Assembly: GCF_052324685.1 (NCBI RefSeq)
Contig: NC_135213.1
Location: 4,117,646 to 4,181,645 of the forward strand
Source: Brachyhypopomus gauderio
Lineage: Eukaryota > Chordata > Actinopteri > Gymnotiformes > Hypopomidae
Reading direction: 5' to 3'
Length of the DNA: 64,000 bases
The notes under the pieces were generated by a model. The model searched no databases. It was not told the origin of the DNA and saw only the letters and a list, made by a program, of their open reading frames with translations. Positions 27,814-38,216 of the stretch are shown here, piece by piece (position 1 is the first letter of the stretch; each line of letters begins with the position of its first letter). Made by a program: the position numbers and the translations under genes.

Positions 27814-28922
27814 CCAATCACAAGCTGTGATTTCCTAGTCGTAATTCACCATCGCTGCCTTGAGGCTCAAAAGCTTCCTCCATGTTTCTAAAGCACTGGG
27901 TTTATGTCGTCTTTTTTAAATAATGTGAATTAAGTAGGACGTTTGTAATATTTATTTTTCAGTCCAAACAAAAGTTGTTACATTTGTCCTGCGTCTCTTT
28001 GTGTAATAGTGGACCTATTATACTTCATCATGAGGACATAAGTGATTGTTACGTGGGGTCCATTAAATGGGTGTTTGCTCAGAACCATTTCGTGTTCACT
28101 GTAGTAGTTCTGACGTGTTGATTTGTTTATTTGCCACATCTTGGCAGCAGCACCACTTTACAACAATAAACAATTGTTTTGCGATTTTCATGCCCTTTTA
28201 TTTACTTCGCTCGTATTGTGACAGAGAGCAAACTATTCCGATTGTTATTCCGATAACTATTCCGATTCCGATATGCTTTGGAGAGCAGGGGAATGAAAGT
28301 GAGCAGGAGTAAAACAGAATACATGTGTGTGAATGAGAGATGGAGGAGTTTGATCTGCTGTGGAGAACCCTAAACGGGTAATGCCGAAAGAAGAAGCAGT
28401 AGTATTGTAACGGAGAGACACGTCATAGTTACGTGTGATGAACGTCACGCTGCACCGCGCGCCCAGCTCGTTACGCAACACTCCTGCACGCACTCGGATC
28501 AGATCCAGCCTGCAGCTATTCAAACCTCGCCTGGAAGTGACACCCGTTCCAGCTGTTTACATGTGTTACAAGGTCTAGCCTCCTGGATCAGTAAAAATAA
28601 ACAGTGTAAGTGTGACTTCTTCGCCGTCACTGGACGTTTAGCTGAAACTAGATCCTCGTCTGTGTGTGCGCTGTATCCACACAGGTGTACTCCAGGTGAG
28701 TTTCTTGGGTTCCTCCATAGTTTCAGTGGCATCTTGTTTGGGAATTTAAGGAAGGGATGAGTAATTTATATTAAACGAAGAGAGCACAGAGCGCATATAC
28801 ACGCAGACACCAGATGGCTCTCGAAATAGCGGATCACTCCATACTTTCCTCTCCATCAGGGTCTTCACATGCCCGATTAGTAGCGCCGTTGCGCCTTTGC
28901 GTTTTTCCTGCTGTTGGCAGCG
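27814..28922 (+). promoter_or_regulatory. rad17 3' UTR and ccdc125 promoter/5' UTR
   Basis: The rad17 3' UTR runs to AATAAA at 28165-28170. CpG-rich sequence at 28420-28500 contains CRE half-sites (TTACGT, CGTCAC). A non-coding ccdc125 exon probably ends at 28695 (TCCAG then GTGAGT), with an acceptor TGTTGGCAG at 28912-28920, two bases before the ccdc125 ATG. Confidence 0.55.
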
Positions 28923-31017
28923 ATGCAAGGAGCCAGAGGACAGGGGACAACAGAAGACGACATGACGGAGGGAGACCTGGGCGACGGCATGGGTGCCCGG
29001 TCCTTATCGCACCTGGACACTTCCCACAGGACCAGAACCGGGACCAAAGGGAACTTCACGGATTTGTTGACCCAGACGAGGCTCTCCAAGCGGGGCGGTG
29101 AACCCTTCTCCTGGACGTCGTGCAGTGCCATGTACGCCACTTTCAGAGAGGAGTTGGAAGCAGATCAGGTCTCACACTGGAGAGAGAGAGACTCAGGTAA
29201 ACCACACCAAACATGCCATCATGTTTAAGGTTTTGTAACTTCACGTTATTTTGTCACATTAACAGGAAATGTAATAATTCAGAACGACATAAGCCATTTT
29301 TGGAACAGCATTTCTGAAGTTAAATTAAGGTTAAGGTTTCTGAAGTTAAATAAAATGTAAGCAGGATTAAGTTTTTCCACCCTTCTACAAGATGAAATTC
29401 CTAGGACAATCACTTCCTGTTCGTGTCCTGTTCTGATAGCTTCTGTTTGCTCTCCTTGTTGACTCTGGTGTGTTCTGCAGAGCATGTCAGTACCAACACC
29501 TGCTGCATCATAGTTCTGCTAACATGGCGCCTTTGGGAGCTTTACGTACAAAAACAGATCATTTTCAGACATTGGTTTCTTGGATGCCTAATGATTTGTC
29601 ATCTGGTTTAATACTTATATCAAACACTGAAACACAACACAGTGAGTGTCTAACACACGTCAGCTTTTCCCCTGTGAAACTGCTGCATGAGGCATTCGTT
29701 TGGCACTCCACTGACCTGGGATCAGAAGTAATGGCTGAAATAACTGCAACGTGAACAGGAATCTGTTTTATTTGTTTGGTGCTTTTTCTGAACAGCTGTT
29801 ACCATGACAAAGCTTTACACAAGCTGGTTTTACTATCATGCTGCTCTCCCATAGACGCCAGTGTTGAGGACTCCAGTGAGGTGTTACAGAGAAGACTGCA
29901 GGAAGTTACGGAGGTATGACGGCTCCACACACACACACACACACACACACAACACTCATCACAACCACAAACTCACAGAAAGATTTGATTTGCTCAGTTT
30001 TGCTATGCTTAATCAGCTGATATGTTTAACCAATACTTTGAAATATAATTAATTTTTAATGGCATTTTGTGAATAGAATTTTGCACGCACAGGAAAATGC
30101 TTTTAATGTAAAAACACATGATACAGTCCTCTACAAAAGTATTAGAACAACAATCAAATTTCCTTTTTGTTGTTCCCTGAAGACATTTGGGATTGAGATC
30201 AAAAGATGATTGAGAAGAGTTCAGAATTTCAGCTTTTATTTCCTGGTGTTTACAAGTTGTTAAACTTGTTAGGACATATTACTGTTTGTATTAGACAGCA
30301 TTTTTAGGTGAGCAAAAGATTTAGAAAAAATAATCATAACATTTGGTGGCATAACCCTTGCTTGCGATAACTGCCTCCATCTCATCTCATCAGTCCAGAA
30401 CATTGTGTTCCAGAACTTTTGTGTTCCATCTTTGTACTTCTGTGCACATTCCAATCTGGCCTTTTGATTTCTCCTGCTGATGAGTGGCTTGTGGTATGGC
30501 CATATGTCTCCTCTCGGTCTTCTTCAAGCAGTGGAGTCGATACCTTTACACAGTACCTAACTACTGTTGTTCTTCTTGGCCGACCTGTGTGACGTCTGTT
30601 TCTCAGTACACCTGCAGTTTCTTTCTTTTTCAGGACATTCCAAATTGTTGTGCTTGCAATGCCTGATGTTTGTCCAATAGCTCTGATCGAGTTTCTCAGT
30701 TTTTCTCAGCTTCAAAATGACTTACTTTTCTCCCATAGATAGAACACTTTTCTTCATGTTAATTTCATGTCAAGCTTTTTTTATGTTTAAACCCAGACTA
30801 CAAACTTATACAAGTCATACAGAGCTGTTTAATGTTTGAACAGTCATGGTCTGGTGCTAGGGAACTGGTCTTGTGACCGGAGAGGCAGCGATTCCCAGGC
30901 CTGAGACCACGACTAAGGTGCCCTTGAGCAAGGCACCTAACTCCAACTGCTCCCCGGGCCCCGGGCTAGTGCTGCCCACCGCTCGGGTCATGTGTGCACC
31001 ACAGCCCCCTAGTAATC

Positions 31018-31082
<65 letters not shown>

Positions 31083-34000
31083 CTAACTGCACAGATGGGT
31101 AAATGCGGAGGACAAATTTCAAACTCTTGTCTCATACTCCTCTTTTGATCTTAAACCCAAATGTCTTCAGTGAATAACAAAAACAAAAGAATTTGCCTCG
31201 CTGTTCCAATACGTTTGTAGAGGACTGTAGGCATCAAGAGCTGTATTCACGAGGCTAATGAATCGATTCAAACACTGGGGCACATTGTGGACATCAGTGC
31301 TGACATGATGAACATATTGGCACGGTGGGTTTTCACAATGGGGAGACCAGGACTGAGGAGGGTACCGTTGAGCGTGGAACATGACGTCCTGGGCTGTTGT
31401 TCCCCGCAGGAAGTCGAACTGTTGCGGACAGAGCTGGAGGTCACCCATCGACACCTGGAGGGCAAGCACGAAGCTCTGAGGATCTTGCAGGGACAAGTAA
31501 TGCCCATCGATCAGTTGTTACGCTGTACTGTACGAAATACAGTCCGATGCATTTCCATTCACCACACCTCTAGCACAGTAGGAATGCCTCATTGGCCATC
31601 GGTATGGTTTGATCTGACTTGATATGCATGTCGTTATTGTTCCCACCATGAAGGCCATATTGGACAAAGCAACCAGCCACACCAAGATCTTGCTCCAGAA
31701 GAGTGAGGAACGAACCAAAGCTCTGGAAAAGGTGAGGTCTTCATGCCAGGACCTGATTTGATGCTCTAGGGTCATCACTTGTATTTTACACTCTTCTGAA
31801 ATTTTGATGGACCTGATTAGTCCTGGTATTGTGGAGATGCTTCACAGACCAGGATGGCACTCGAGGCCACTTACTGTATGAAGGTGGGCCGGTGTGTTTT
31901 CAGACTGTGGTATGATGGTCTGAACTCTCTGCCCTGCAGGAGGTGAACGCTCTGCAGTGGGAGATCACCTTCAACCAGGTGCAGTTTAAGAACATAGAGC
32001 ACGCATGGAACCTGAAGTGTGAGAGGTGAGTGACCGGATGTTAACACCTCTTACGCAGTTGCTAATGGTTGCTAGCAGTGGTTGCTAATGTCTGCTAGCA
32101 GCACTGGGTACATATGCGTTTGTTGCTTTTCTGCGAAGTCTCGAAGGAGCTGTTTTACGGTTTTGCTTACTTCTAAGATTTTACATTTCATAGTTTATTG
32201 TGGACATTGGGGATAATCTGTCTGGATCAGGGTGTGTGCAGAAAACAAGGCACTGAGTCAAGGCCTCAGCAAGAGGATGGAACAACTGCAAGAGCTACAG
32301 ACCGAGAACTCCTGTAAGTCTAATTAATGCTTGTCCTCTAATTGATGTCTGTCCTCTAATTAATGCTTGTCCTCTAATTGATGTCTGTCCTCTAATTAAT
32401 GCTTGTCCTCTAATTGATGTCTGTCCTCTAATTATTGCTTGTCCTCTAATTGATGTCTGTCCTCACAGCTTAGTTGTTTGGACCCGGTTTAAAGGAATAC
32501 ACATGAAAGCTAATGTTTCTTTTAATGAATACAAGCTGGTTGGCTGTGGCTAGCGTTATGATAATGAGATGGTACTCATTATAACAAGGCTGAATTTATT
32601 GCTGATACTATTTTAGAACATAACATTGATTTTCTGTGTTTGACTGAAACCTGGCAACAAACAAATGACTACCTTGCACTGAACCAAGCTATGCCAACTG
32701 ACTATCAATTTGTGGACAAACCATGCTTAACTGGACGTGGTGGAGGACTAGCTATTGTGTTTAAATCAGAGTTTAAAGTTAAAACTGTTCCAGTCCCTCA
32801 TACGTCTTCATTTGAGTGTTTAGCAGTACTAATTACTGCTGCTAGCCCTCTACTGATTGTACTCGTTTATCGCCCCCCCCAAAACATCTCCTGTTTTTAT
32901 TTCTGAGCTTTCTGAGTTACTCGCTTCATTATGTCCTCTTTACTCAAACATTTTGCTGCTTGGTGATTTTAATATCCACGTTGACTCTGGTAACTGTCCA
33001 CTTGCCAAAGAACTTTTAAATGTGCTCCAGTGTTTCGAACTTACCCAGAACGTAGACTTTTCTACACATAATAAGGGTCATATTCTGGACATTGTTTGTT
33101 TTACTGGCATATCACCTACTAATCTCCATGGTATTGATGTAACTATATCTGACCATAAGGCTGTTCTCTTTGATTTTACTCTACCATGTTATAAGCAGGG
33201 GAAGTGTAAACCACGCCAGTTCACTTTTAGAAATACAAAGAATATCAGTCCTCTTGCAATTATGGACTTATTTGATCACACTGCTACACCTGAAATAATG
33301 GACCCTGATATTTTATTAGCCCATTATGACAGAACATTCTCTTCTATTTTAAACAGACTGGCTCCTCCCAAAACTCGCACTGTTACATTTTCATATTCGG
33401 CTCCTTGGTTTACACCAGAGTTGCGCAAACTAAAAGCTTCTGGACGATAAATTGAGCGTCTTTGGAAGCGAACTGGTCTGACTGTGCATGGCCATGCTTA
33501 CAAAGACTTTGTGGCGAACTACAAGGAAGAATTGAAAAAAGCTAAAACTTTTTATTACTCAAATGTCATTCAAGGTGCCCATGGCAATCCAAGAGCTCTT
33601 TTTTCCACTGTTAGTAAGTTACTGCATCCTGCAAAATGCTCTACCTTAGTTCCATCTACTGAACTATGTTGTCGGTTCATGGCGTTCTTTAACCAGAAAA
33701 TAGCTACAATCTATTCTCAATTTCCATCCAATCTAGCATCTGCTGATTTTGATTCTTCCTCTACACGTTTTAATGGCAGCTGTCTGTGCACTTTCAATAC
33801 TGTGCAGGAAGGTTTCGTCTCACAGTTGATTATGACTTCTAGAGCCACCACGTGCCAATTAGATCCGATGCCAAAATCCTGGGTCAAAGCTTGCCTTACC
33901 ACAATTTGCCCTTTTATTACACAGTGCGTTAACGCCTCACTGATCGCAGGTCTAGTTCCAGCTTCCTTGAAGATGGCTGCCATTACTCCTGTTTTAAAGA

Positions 34001-35712
34001 AAAATGGCTTAGACCCTGAAAATCTGGCAAACTACAGGCCTATCTCCAATGTTCCTTTCCTCGCCAAAACTCTAGAACGGACGGTAGCTACTCAGTTAAC
34101 TGAACACATTGAATAAAAATGAGCTGTTTGAGGTGTTTCAGTCCGGCTTTAGGAGAAATCATAGCACTGAAACTGCACTAGTGAGGGTGGTTAATGACCT
34201 TCTTATAGCAGCTGACCAGGGGTTGGTAAATTTACTCATACTATTAGACCTGACAGCTGCATTTGACACAGTCTGCCACAAGACATTACTAACTTGGCTC
34301 TGTAATCTAATTGGCATATCTGGAACTGTTCTTTCTTGGTTTCAGTCTTGCCTTACGGATAGGCAACAGTTTGTTTCAATTGGAGGTTTTAGATTTTTTT
34401 ATCTAAAACGTTAGATAAAAAAAACATTTTTTTCATTTTATCACACGGTGTCCCTCAGGGTTCAGTGCTTGGTCCACTACTTTTTATACTGTACTTGCTC
34501 CCTCTTGGTGACATTATTAGGGGTCATGGGCTACAGTTCCACTGTTTTGCTGATGATGTACAGATATACATATGCACTAAACCTTCTGTCAGTCTACCGC
34601 CTCCTGTTCTGACTAAGTGTCTAGCTGATGTGAGGACATGGATGAAGGAGAACTTCTTGAGTCTAAACAGTAACAAGACAGAGGCTATATTAATTGCTTC
34701 TTCTGGTACACTCAAGAAGATTGGCAATAGTGCTGTCTCTATTCCTGAAGTTACTGTCACATCATCAACCCAGATCAGAAATCTGGGAGTCATCCTAGAC
34801 TCAACCCTCTCATTTGAACAACACATTACGAACATCTGTAAGACAGCCTTTTTCATTTAAGGAACATTGCTAGGATCCGACCATTTCTTTCCCATACTGC
34901 TGCTGAGGCTATTGTTCATGCATTTGTGACATCTAGGATTGACTACTGTAATGCTGTATTGCATGGACTCCCGGCTCGGCTGTTGAACAGGCTTCAGTAT
35001 GTGCAAAACTAAGCTGCAAGTGTTTTAACTCATACCAGATCCTGGGTGCATATTACGCCCATTCTGGAACGTCTTCACTGGCTCCCTGTCCAGTATCGTA
35101 TTCAGTATAAGGTAATTGTGCTGGTGTTTAAATCTCTGAATGGCTGTGCACCATCCTACCTCAGTAGTCTCCTTCAAACATACTCTCCAGTACGCACCTT
35201 GCGCTCATCAGAGCTGCACTTGCTCAAAGTTCCTAGCAGCAAGTTGCGCACTATTGGTGATGGGGCCTTTAGTGTGGCTGGGTCAACGTTATGTGCACTA
35301 TTGGTGATAGGGCCTTTAGTGTGGCTGGGTCAATGTTATGTGCACTATTGGTGATAGGGCCTTTAGTGTGGCTGGGTCAAAGTTATGGACCTGTTGGTGA
35401 TAGGGCCTTTAGTGTGGCTGGGTCAAAGTTATGGACCTGTTGGTGATAGGGCCTTTAGTGTGGCTGGGTCAAAGTTATGGAACAGTCTGCTGCTTGAGTT
35501 ACGTACTTGCCCATCTGTCACTATATTCAAGGCACATCTAAAAACCCATCTTTTTCAGTTGGCTTATGGCTGAGCCTATGTTGTTTTATTTGTATTTTTG
35601 TATTGTATTTTAACGTTAAAATTGTATTTTAATGTTCTTATATTTTCCTTCTATTGTTTGCTATTATTGTGCAATGTCCTTGGGTGTATTGAAAGGCGCT
35701 TATTAAATAAAA

Positions 35713-35765
<53 letters not shown>

Positions 35766-37286
35766 TATTAGAATGTTCTGGGAAGAGTGTGTATTAATGG
35801 TGCTGTTGATTGGTTCTCCTGATGTTCTCCAGCACTGAGTCAGCAGTGTCTAGAGCTGCTGGGGTTACTGAGCGCTCAGGAGAGAGGAGACTTCCAGAAG
35901 ACCCAACCTCCATGCAGCAAAGGGAGAGAGGGATCTTCACTGGAGGTGGGATGGATGGATGGATGGATGGATGGATGGATGGATGGATGGACCAGCACGA
36001 AGAATTTTAAGATGGACAAATGGCTGGCCAGTTGGTTTGACAGACAGACTGACATGTGCATGGATGTCTGTGTGTGCCAGCTGGCTGTGTACGGGGCGTG
36101 CCAGTGTGTGTGCGACGCAGGCGAGCCGTGTCCCTGTGCGAAGAGCGCAGCCGCAAGCCGCAAGCAGGTTCTCCAGCTCCAACAAGAGGTACCAGCGTCC
36201 AACATGGCGGTTATGTTCATCCACGACAACAGCATCCAGCACTAGCTAATGAGACGGAAGGAGTATCCATGGATTTGAGCACTTGCCAAAAATGTGTGTT
36301 TGCGTGTGTGTGTGGGTTTCTCCCTGTCAGCTTGAGCAGCAGAGGAGGAGGAAGGAGGAGGCGTATGTGATGGTGGACGCATTCCGCATTGCTTTTGAGC
36401 AGCAGCTGCGGAGGGGAAGCGAGGAGGTTCTCCGGCTGGCCGCGTGTGACGGACGCTTACCGCCATCGCAAAGAGGTGCAGGGGTCGGCGTGCAGAAATT
36501 GCCACGGCTGATGCGACGCACGTGACGTGTGCCGTTACTGAGTGCGTGCTGCATCCCCCGTTGCAGGGAAGCCGGGCGTGGCCAGCGTGGCTGAGAGGCT
36601 GAGAAGGTTCCTGCCGTCCGCCAGGGAGGGAAACGTCCCAAACGACCCCATGGAGACCCTCCAGTTGTTGCTCGATCTGGTCCGTGTGCCTGACTCTGCG
36701 ATTCATCACGTGACAAGGTTTACATATAGTAGCAGAGAAATCGGGTGGCATAAGTATAACTTTTAATTGTTCTACACCTCACGTGACCTTTCCGCATCGA
36801 TTTACAATACTACGCAGACTACAATTATGCTAAACTATGCAGCCACCTAAACGGCATGTGGCATTCAGCACAGCTTTTCCCTGTGCTCTCGTAACAATGA
36901 AAGGCGGTTACAACAGTCAGACACGTGTTTACCCAGCTGTGCCTCTGTGTCAGCTGTGTGACAAGGAAGAAGCCCTGGCACATCAGAGGAAGGTGAGCTA
37001 CATGCTGGCCCGTAGCTCCGAGGACCTGGACAAGCGCGCGCAGGAACCCTGCGTGTCCCGGCACCACGCGGGGGACGGAGGGGAGGCCTGCGGCTGCTCG
37101 GCGGACAGCACCGCTGGCCCGTCTCCCCATGATCCTGGTCCCATCACCGAGGTTGTGGACAGCACCTGTGGCCCATCTCCCCATGATCCTGGTCCCATCA
37201 CCGAGGTTGTGGATCTTCAGGAATTTGACGGTTCGGTGGCGGGCCAGCCAGGCGACGCTGCCGTGAAGACAAAGGTTGATGATTGA
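28923..37286 (+). CDS. ccdc125: ccdc125, coiled-coil domain protein 125
   Basis: CCDC125 is a cytoplasmic coiled-coil protein linked to Rho-GTPase control and cell motility in mammals. Eleven coding exons in phase: 28923-29196, 29855-29913, 31410-31496, 31654-31731, 31940-32025, 32231-32313, 35833-35945, 36081-36188, 36331-36475, 36567-36679, 36954-37286, giving 492 residues (human 511). Hallmarks: [15 protein letters not shown] at the N-terminus, coiled coil [40 protein letters not shown], a Cys-rich segment [33 protein letters not shown], and [18 protein letters not shown] near the end. The last exon carries a perfect-frame 18-residue duplication (37107-37160 and 37161-37214). Intron 6 (32314-35832) hosts an L2 LINE, and intron 2 hosts a Tc1-like element with a nested SINE. 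AATAAA lies at 37605. Confidence 0.93.
30124..31227. mobile_element. Tc1/mariner-type element, broken, with long inverted ends
   Basis: Terminal inverted repeats CAGTCCTCTACAAAAGTATT (left) and its inverted copy ending AATACGTTTGTAGAGGACTG (right), extending inward for about 70 bp (CTGAAGACATTTGGG on both sides), flanked by the TA target duplication (30122-30123, 31228-31229). Minus-strand fragments such as [11 protein letters not shown] (about 30385) resemble Tc1-like transposase, but the frame is broken many times. A SINE is inserted in it. Confidence 0.85.
30842..31125 (+). mobile_element. tRNA-derived SINE with internal (GT)n
   Basis: The left part keeps a degenerate B-box region (GGCAGCGATTCCCAGG) followed by the family core CCTTGAGCAAGGCACCTAAC and CTGCCCACCGCTC. 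A (GT)n run occupies 31021-31080, and the 3' part is GCACAGATGGGTAAATGCGG. The same family occurs inverted at 51247-51450. It is nested inside the Tc1-like element. Confidence 0.85.
32314..32466. repeat. 36-bp tandem repeat in ccdc125 intron 6
   Basis: About four copies of a 36-bp unit made of two 18-bp halves, TTAATGCTTGTCCTCTAA and TTGATGTCTGTCCTCTAA. It begins just after the exon 6 donor. Confidence 0.9.
32540..35715 (+). mobile_element. L2-type LINE, nearly full ORF2 but broken
   Basis: Plus-strand pieces give, in order: apurinic endonuclease (FLCLTETW near 32636; [15 protein letters not shown] near 32950; [10 protein letters not shown] near 33150), then reverse transcriptase ([18 protein letters not shown] at 34025; [16 protein letters not shown] at 34137; [34 protein letters not shown] at 34447; [12 protein letters not shown] at 34540; [15 protein letters not shown]), then the C-terminal [10 protein letters not shown] region. 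At least five frame breaks separate the pieces; one lies at a C8 run near 32872. The 3' end is TTATTAAATAAAATG followed by an (ATT)n tail. The sequence fits the CR1/L2 clade. It sits sense-oriented in ccdc125 intron 6. Confidence 0.88.
35231..35480. repeat. 47-bp tandem repeat inside the LINE
   Basis: Five copies of a unit containing TTGGTGATAGGGCCTTTAGT and GTGGCTGGGTCAAAGTTATG, arranged head to tail in the C-terminal part of the LINE coding region, where other copies of the family have one. Confidence 0.92.
35716..35768. repeat. (ATT)n microsatellite tail of the LINE
   Basis: About 17 ATT units directly after the AATAAAATG at the LINE 3' end, as expected for L2-type elements that end in short repeats. 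Confidence 0.95.
35948..35991. repeat. (ATGG)n microsatellite
   Basis: About 10 ATGG units starting three bases after the ccdc125 exon 7 donor. Confidence 0.95.
37107..37214 (+). repeat. In-frame 54-bp coding duplication in ccdc125
   Basis: Two consecutive copies encode [18 protein letters not shown] and [18 protein letters not shown]. They differ at only a few bases, so the duplication is recent relative to the gene. Confidence 0.95.
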
Positions 37287-38202
37287 AGACACCTGACTTA
37301 TTTTAGAGTCTTTACGTTACTAATGTAATCACGTATCTGCTTTTTAAGTAAACTGTTGTGAGAACCGTTGAGGTACACAAAGAAGCCATTTTAAAGACAC
37401 AGAAAAAAGAAAAAAGTACATTGAAAGTTAATGTTTATTTCTTTGTAATCAGATTTATACTGGAAAAATATTCAGAAGTTGAATTATCTATGTATAAGTG
37501 TTTGTATATTATACAATATATAATATTGCGTAATTACATTTTATTGGTGTTAATATTTTAATATCTACTTAATTAGGTTTATCTTAGGCCTAATATATTT
37601 CTTGAATAAAGGTACATTTTTGCACCAGATTTCACCTGTTGATCGTTAATAAATAATAATACTACATTTTATTTATAAGCGCCTTTCACAACACTCAAGG
37701 ACACTACAAGAAATAAAACAAATTATGGAGAGAACACAATACGCACCAGAGGACACAAAACATACAATAGACAATAAAGTAAATCACAGGGAATAGGCTA
37801 TTGTGAACAGGTGAGTTTTGAGTCTAGATTTAAAAAGAGGAAGAGAATCAATGTTACGGATGTCAGGTGGGAGGGAGTTCCAGAGTTTGGGAGCACAGCG
37901 ACTGAAAGCTGCTTCCCATGGTACTCATACAAGCAGGACAGGTGCAATGTGTTGGAATGAATGAGTTTTAGAAATAATACGAACAGCTGTATTCTGAACC
38001 AGCTGAAGCTTAATTTATAAAAAAAATTAACAAATAAAAAAACAGCCATTAAAATTATTTTTTGTAAATGTAGCGTGAGAACGTGAGAACGAACTTCATA
38101 TCCCAGTGTGCAACACGGCGGAAGTGCTTGATTAATGCTGTCCGTGCGGAAAAAGGATTAGCATGAAACTTCTTGAAGCAGAGTTGGAACTTATCAAAGC
38201 AC
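37287..38202 (+). other. ccdc125 3' UTR and fam151b upstream region with a LINE 3' fragment
   Basis: The ccdc125 3' UTR has AATAAA at 37605. Then comes a LINE 3' fragment (37650-38035, separate entry) and about 165 bp of fam151b 5' sequence. A 17-codon upstream reading frame starts at 38163. Confidence 0.6.
37650..38035 (-). mobile_element. LINE 3' end fragment
   Basis: On the minus strand it ends in GAAAGGCGCTTATAAATAAA followed by a short ATT-like tail, with CCAAACTCTGGAACTCCCTC-type sequence upstream. This matches the 3' region of the L2-type element in ccdc125 intron 6 in layout. It is 5'-truncated and non-coding. Confidence 0.7.
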
Positions 38203-38216
38203 ATGGGCATAAATAA
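38163..38216 (+). promoter_or_regulatory. fam151b: Upstream ORF overlapping the fam151b start
   Basis: ATG at 38163 opens a 17-codon frame (MKLLEAELELIKAHGHK) that stops at 38216, past the main ATG at 38203 and in a different frame. It has A at -3, whereas the main ATG has C at -3 and G at +4. If the transcript starts upstream of 38163, translation of fam151b would be dampened. Confidence 0.45.

Larger units (their letters stand above)
29914..31409. other. ccdc125 intron 2, mostly transposon
   Basis: It starts with a short (CA)n at about 29923-29951, then about 170 bp unique, then the Tc1/mariner-type element 30124-31227 with its nested SINE, then about 180 bp unique before exon 3. Confidence 0.7.
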
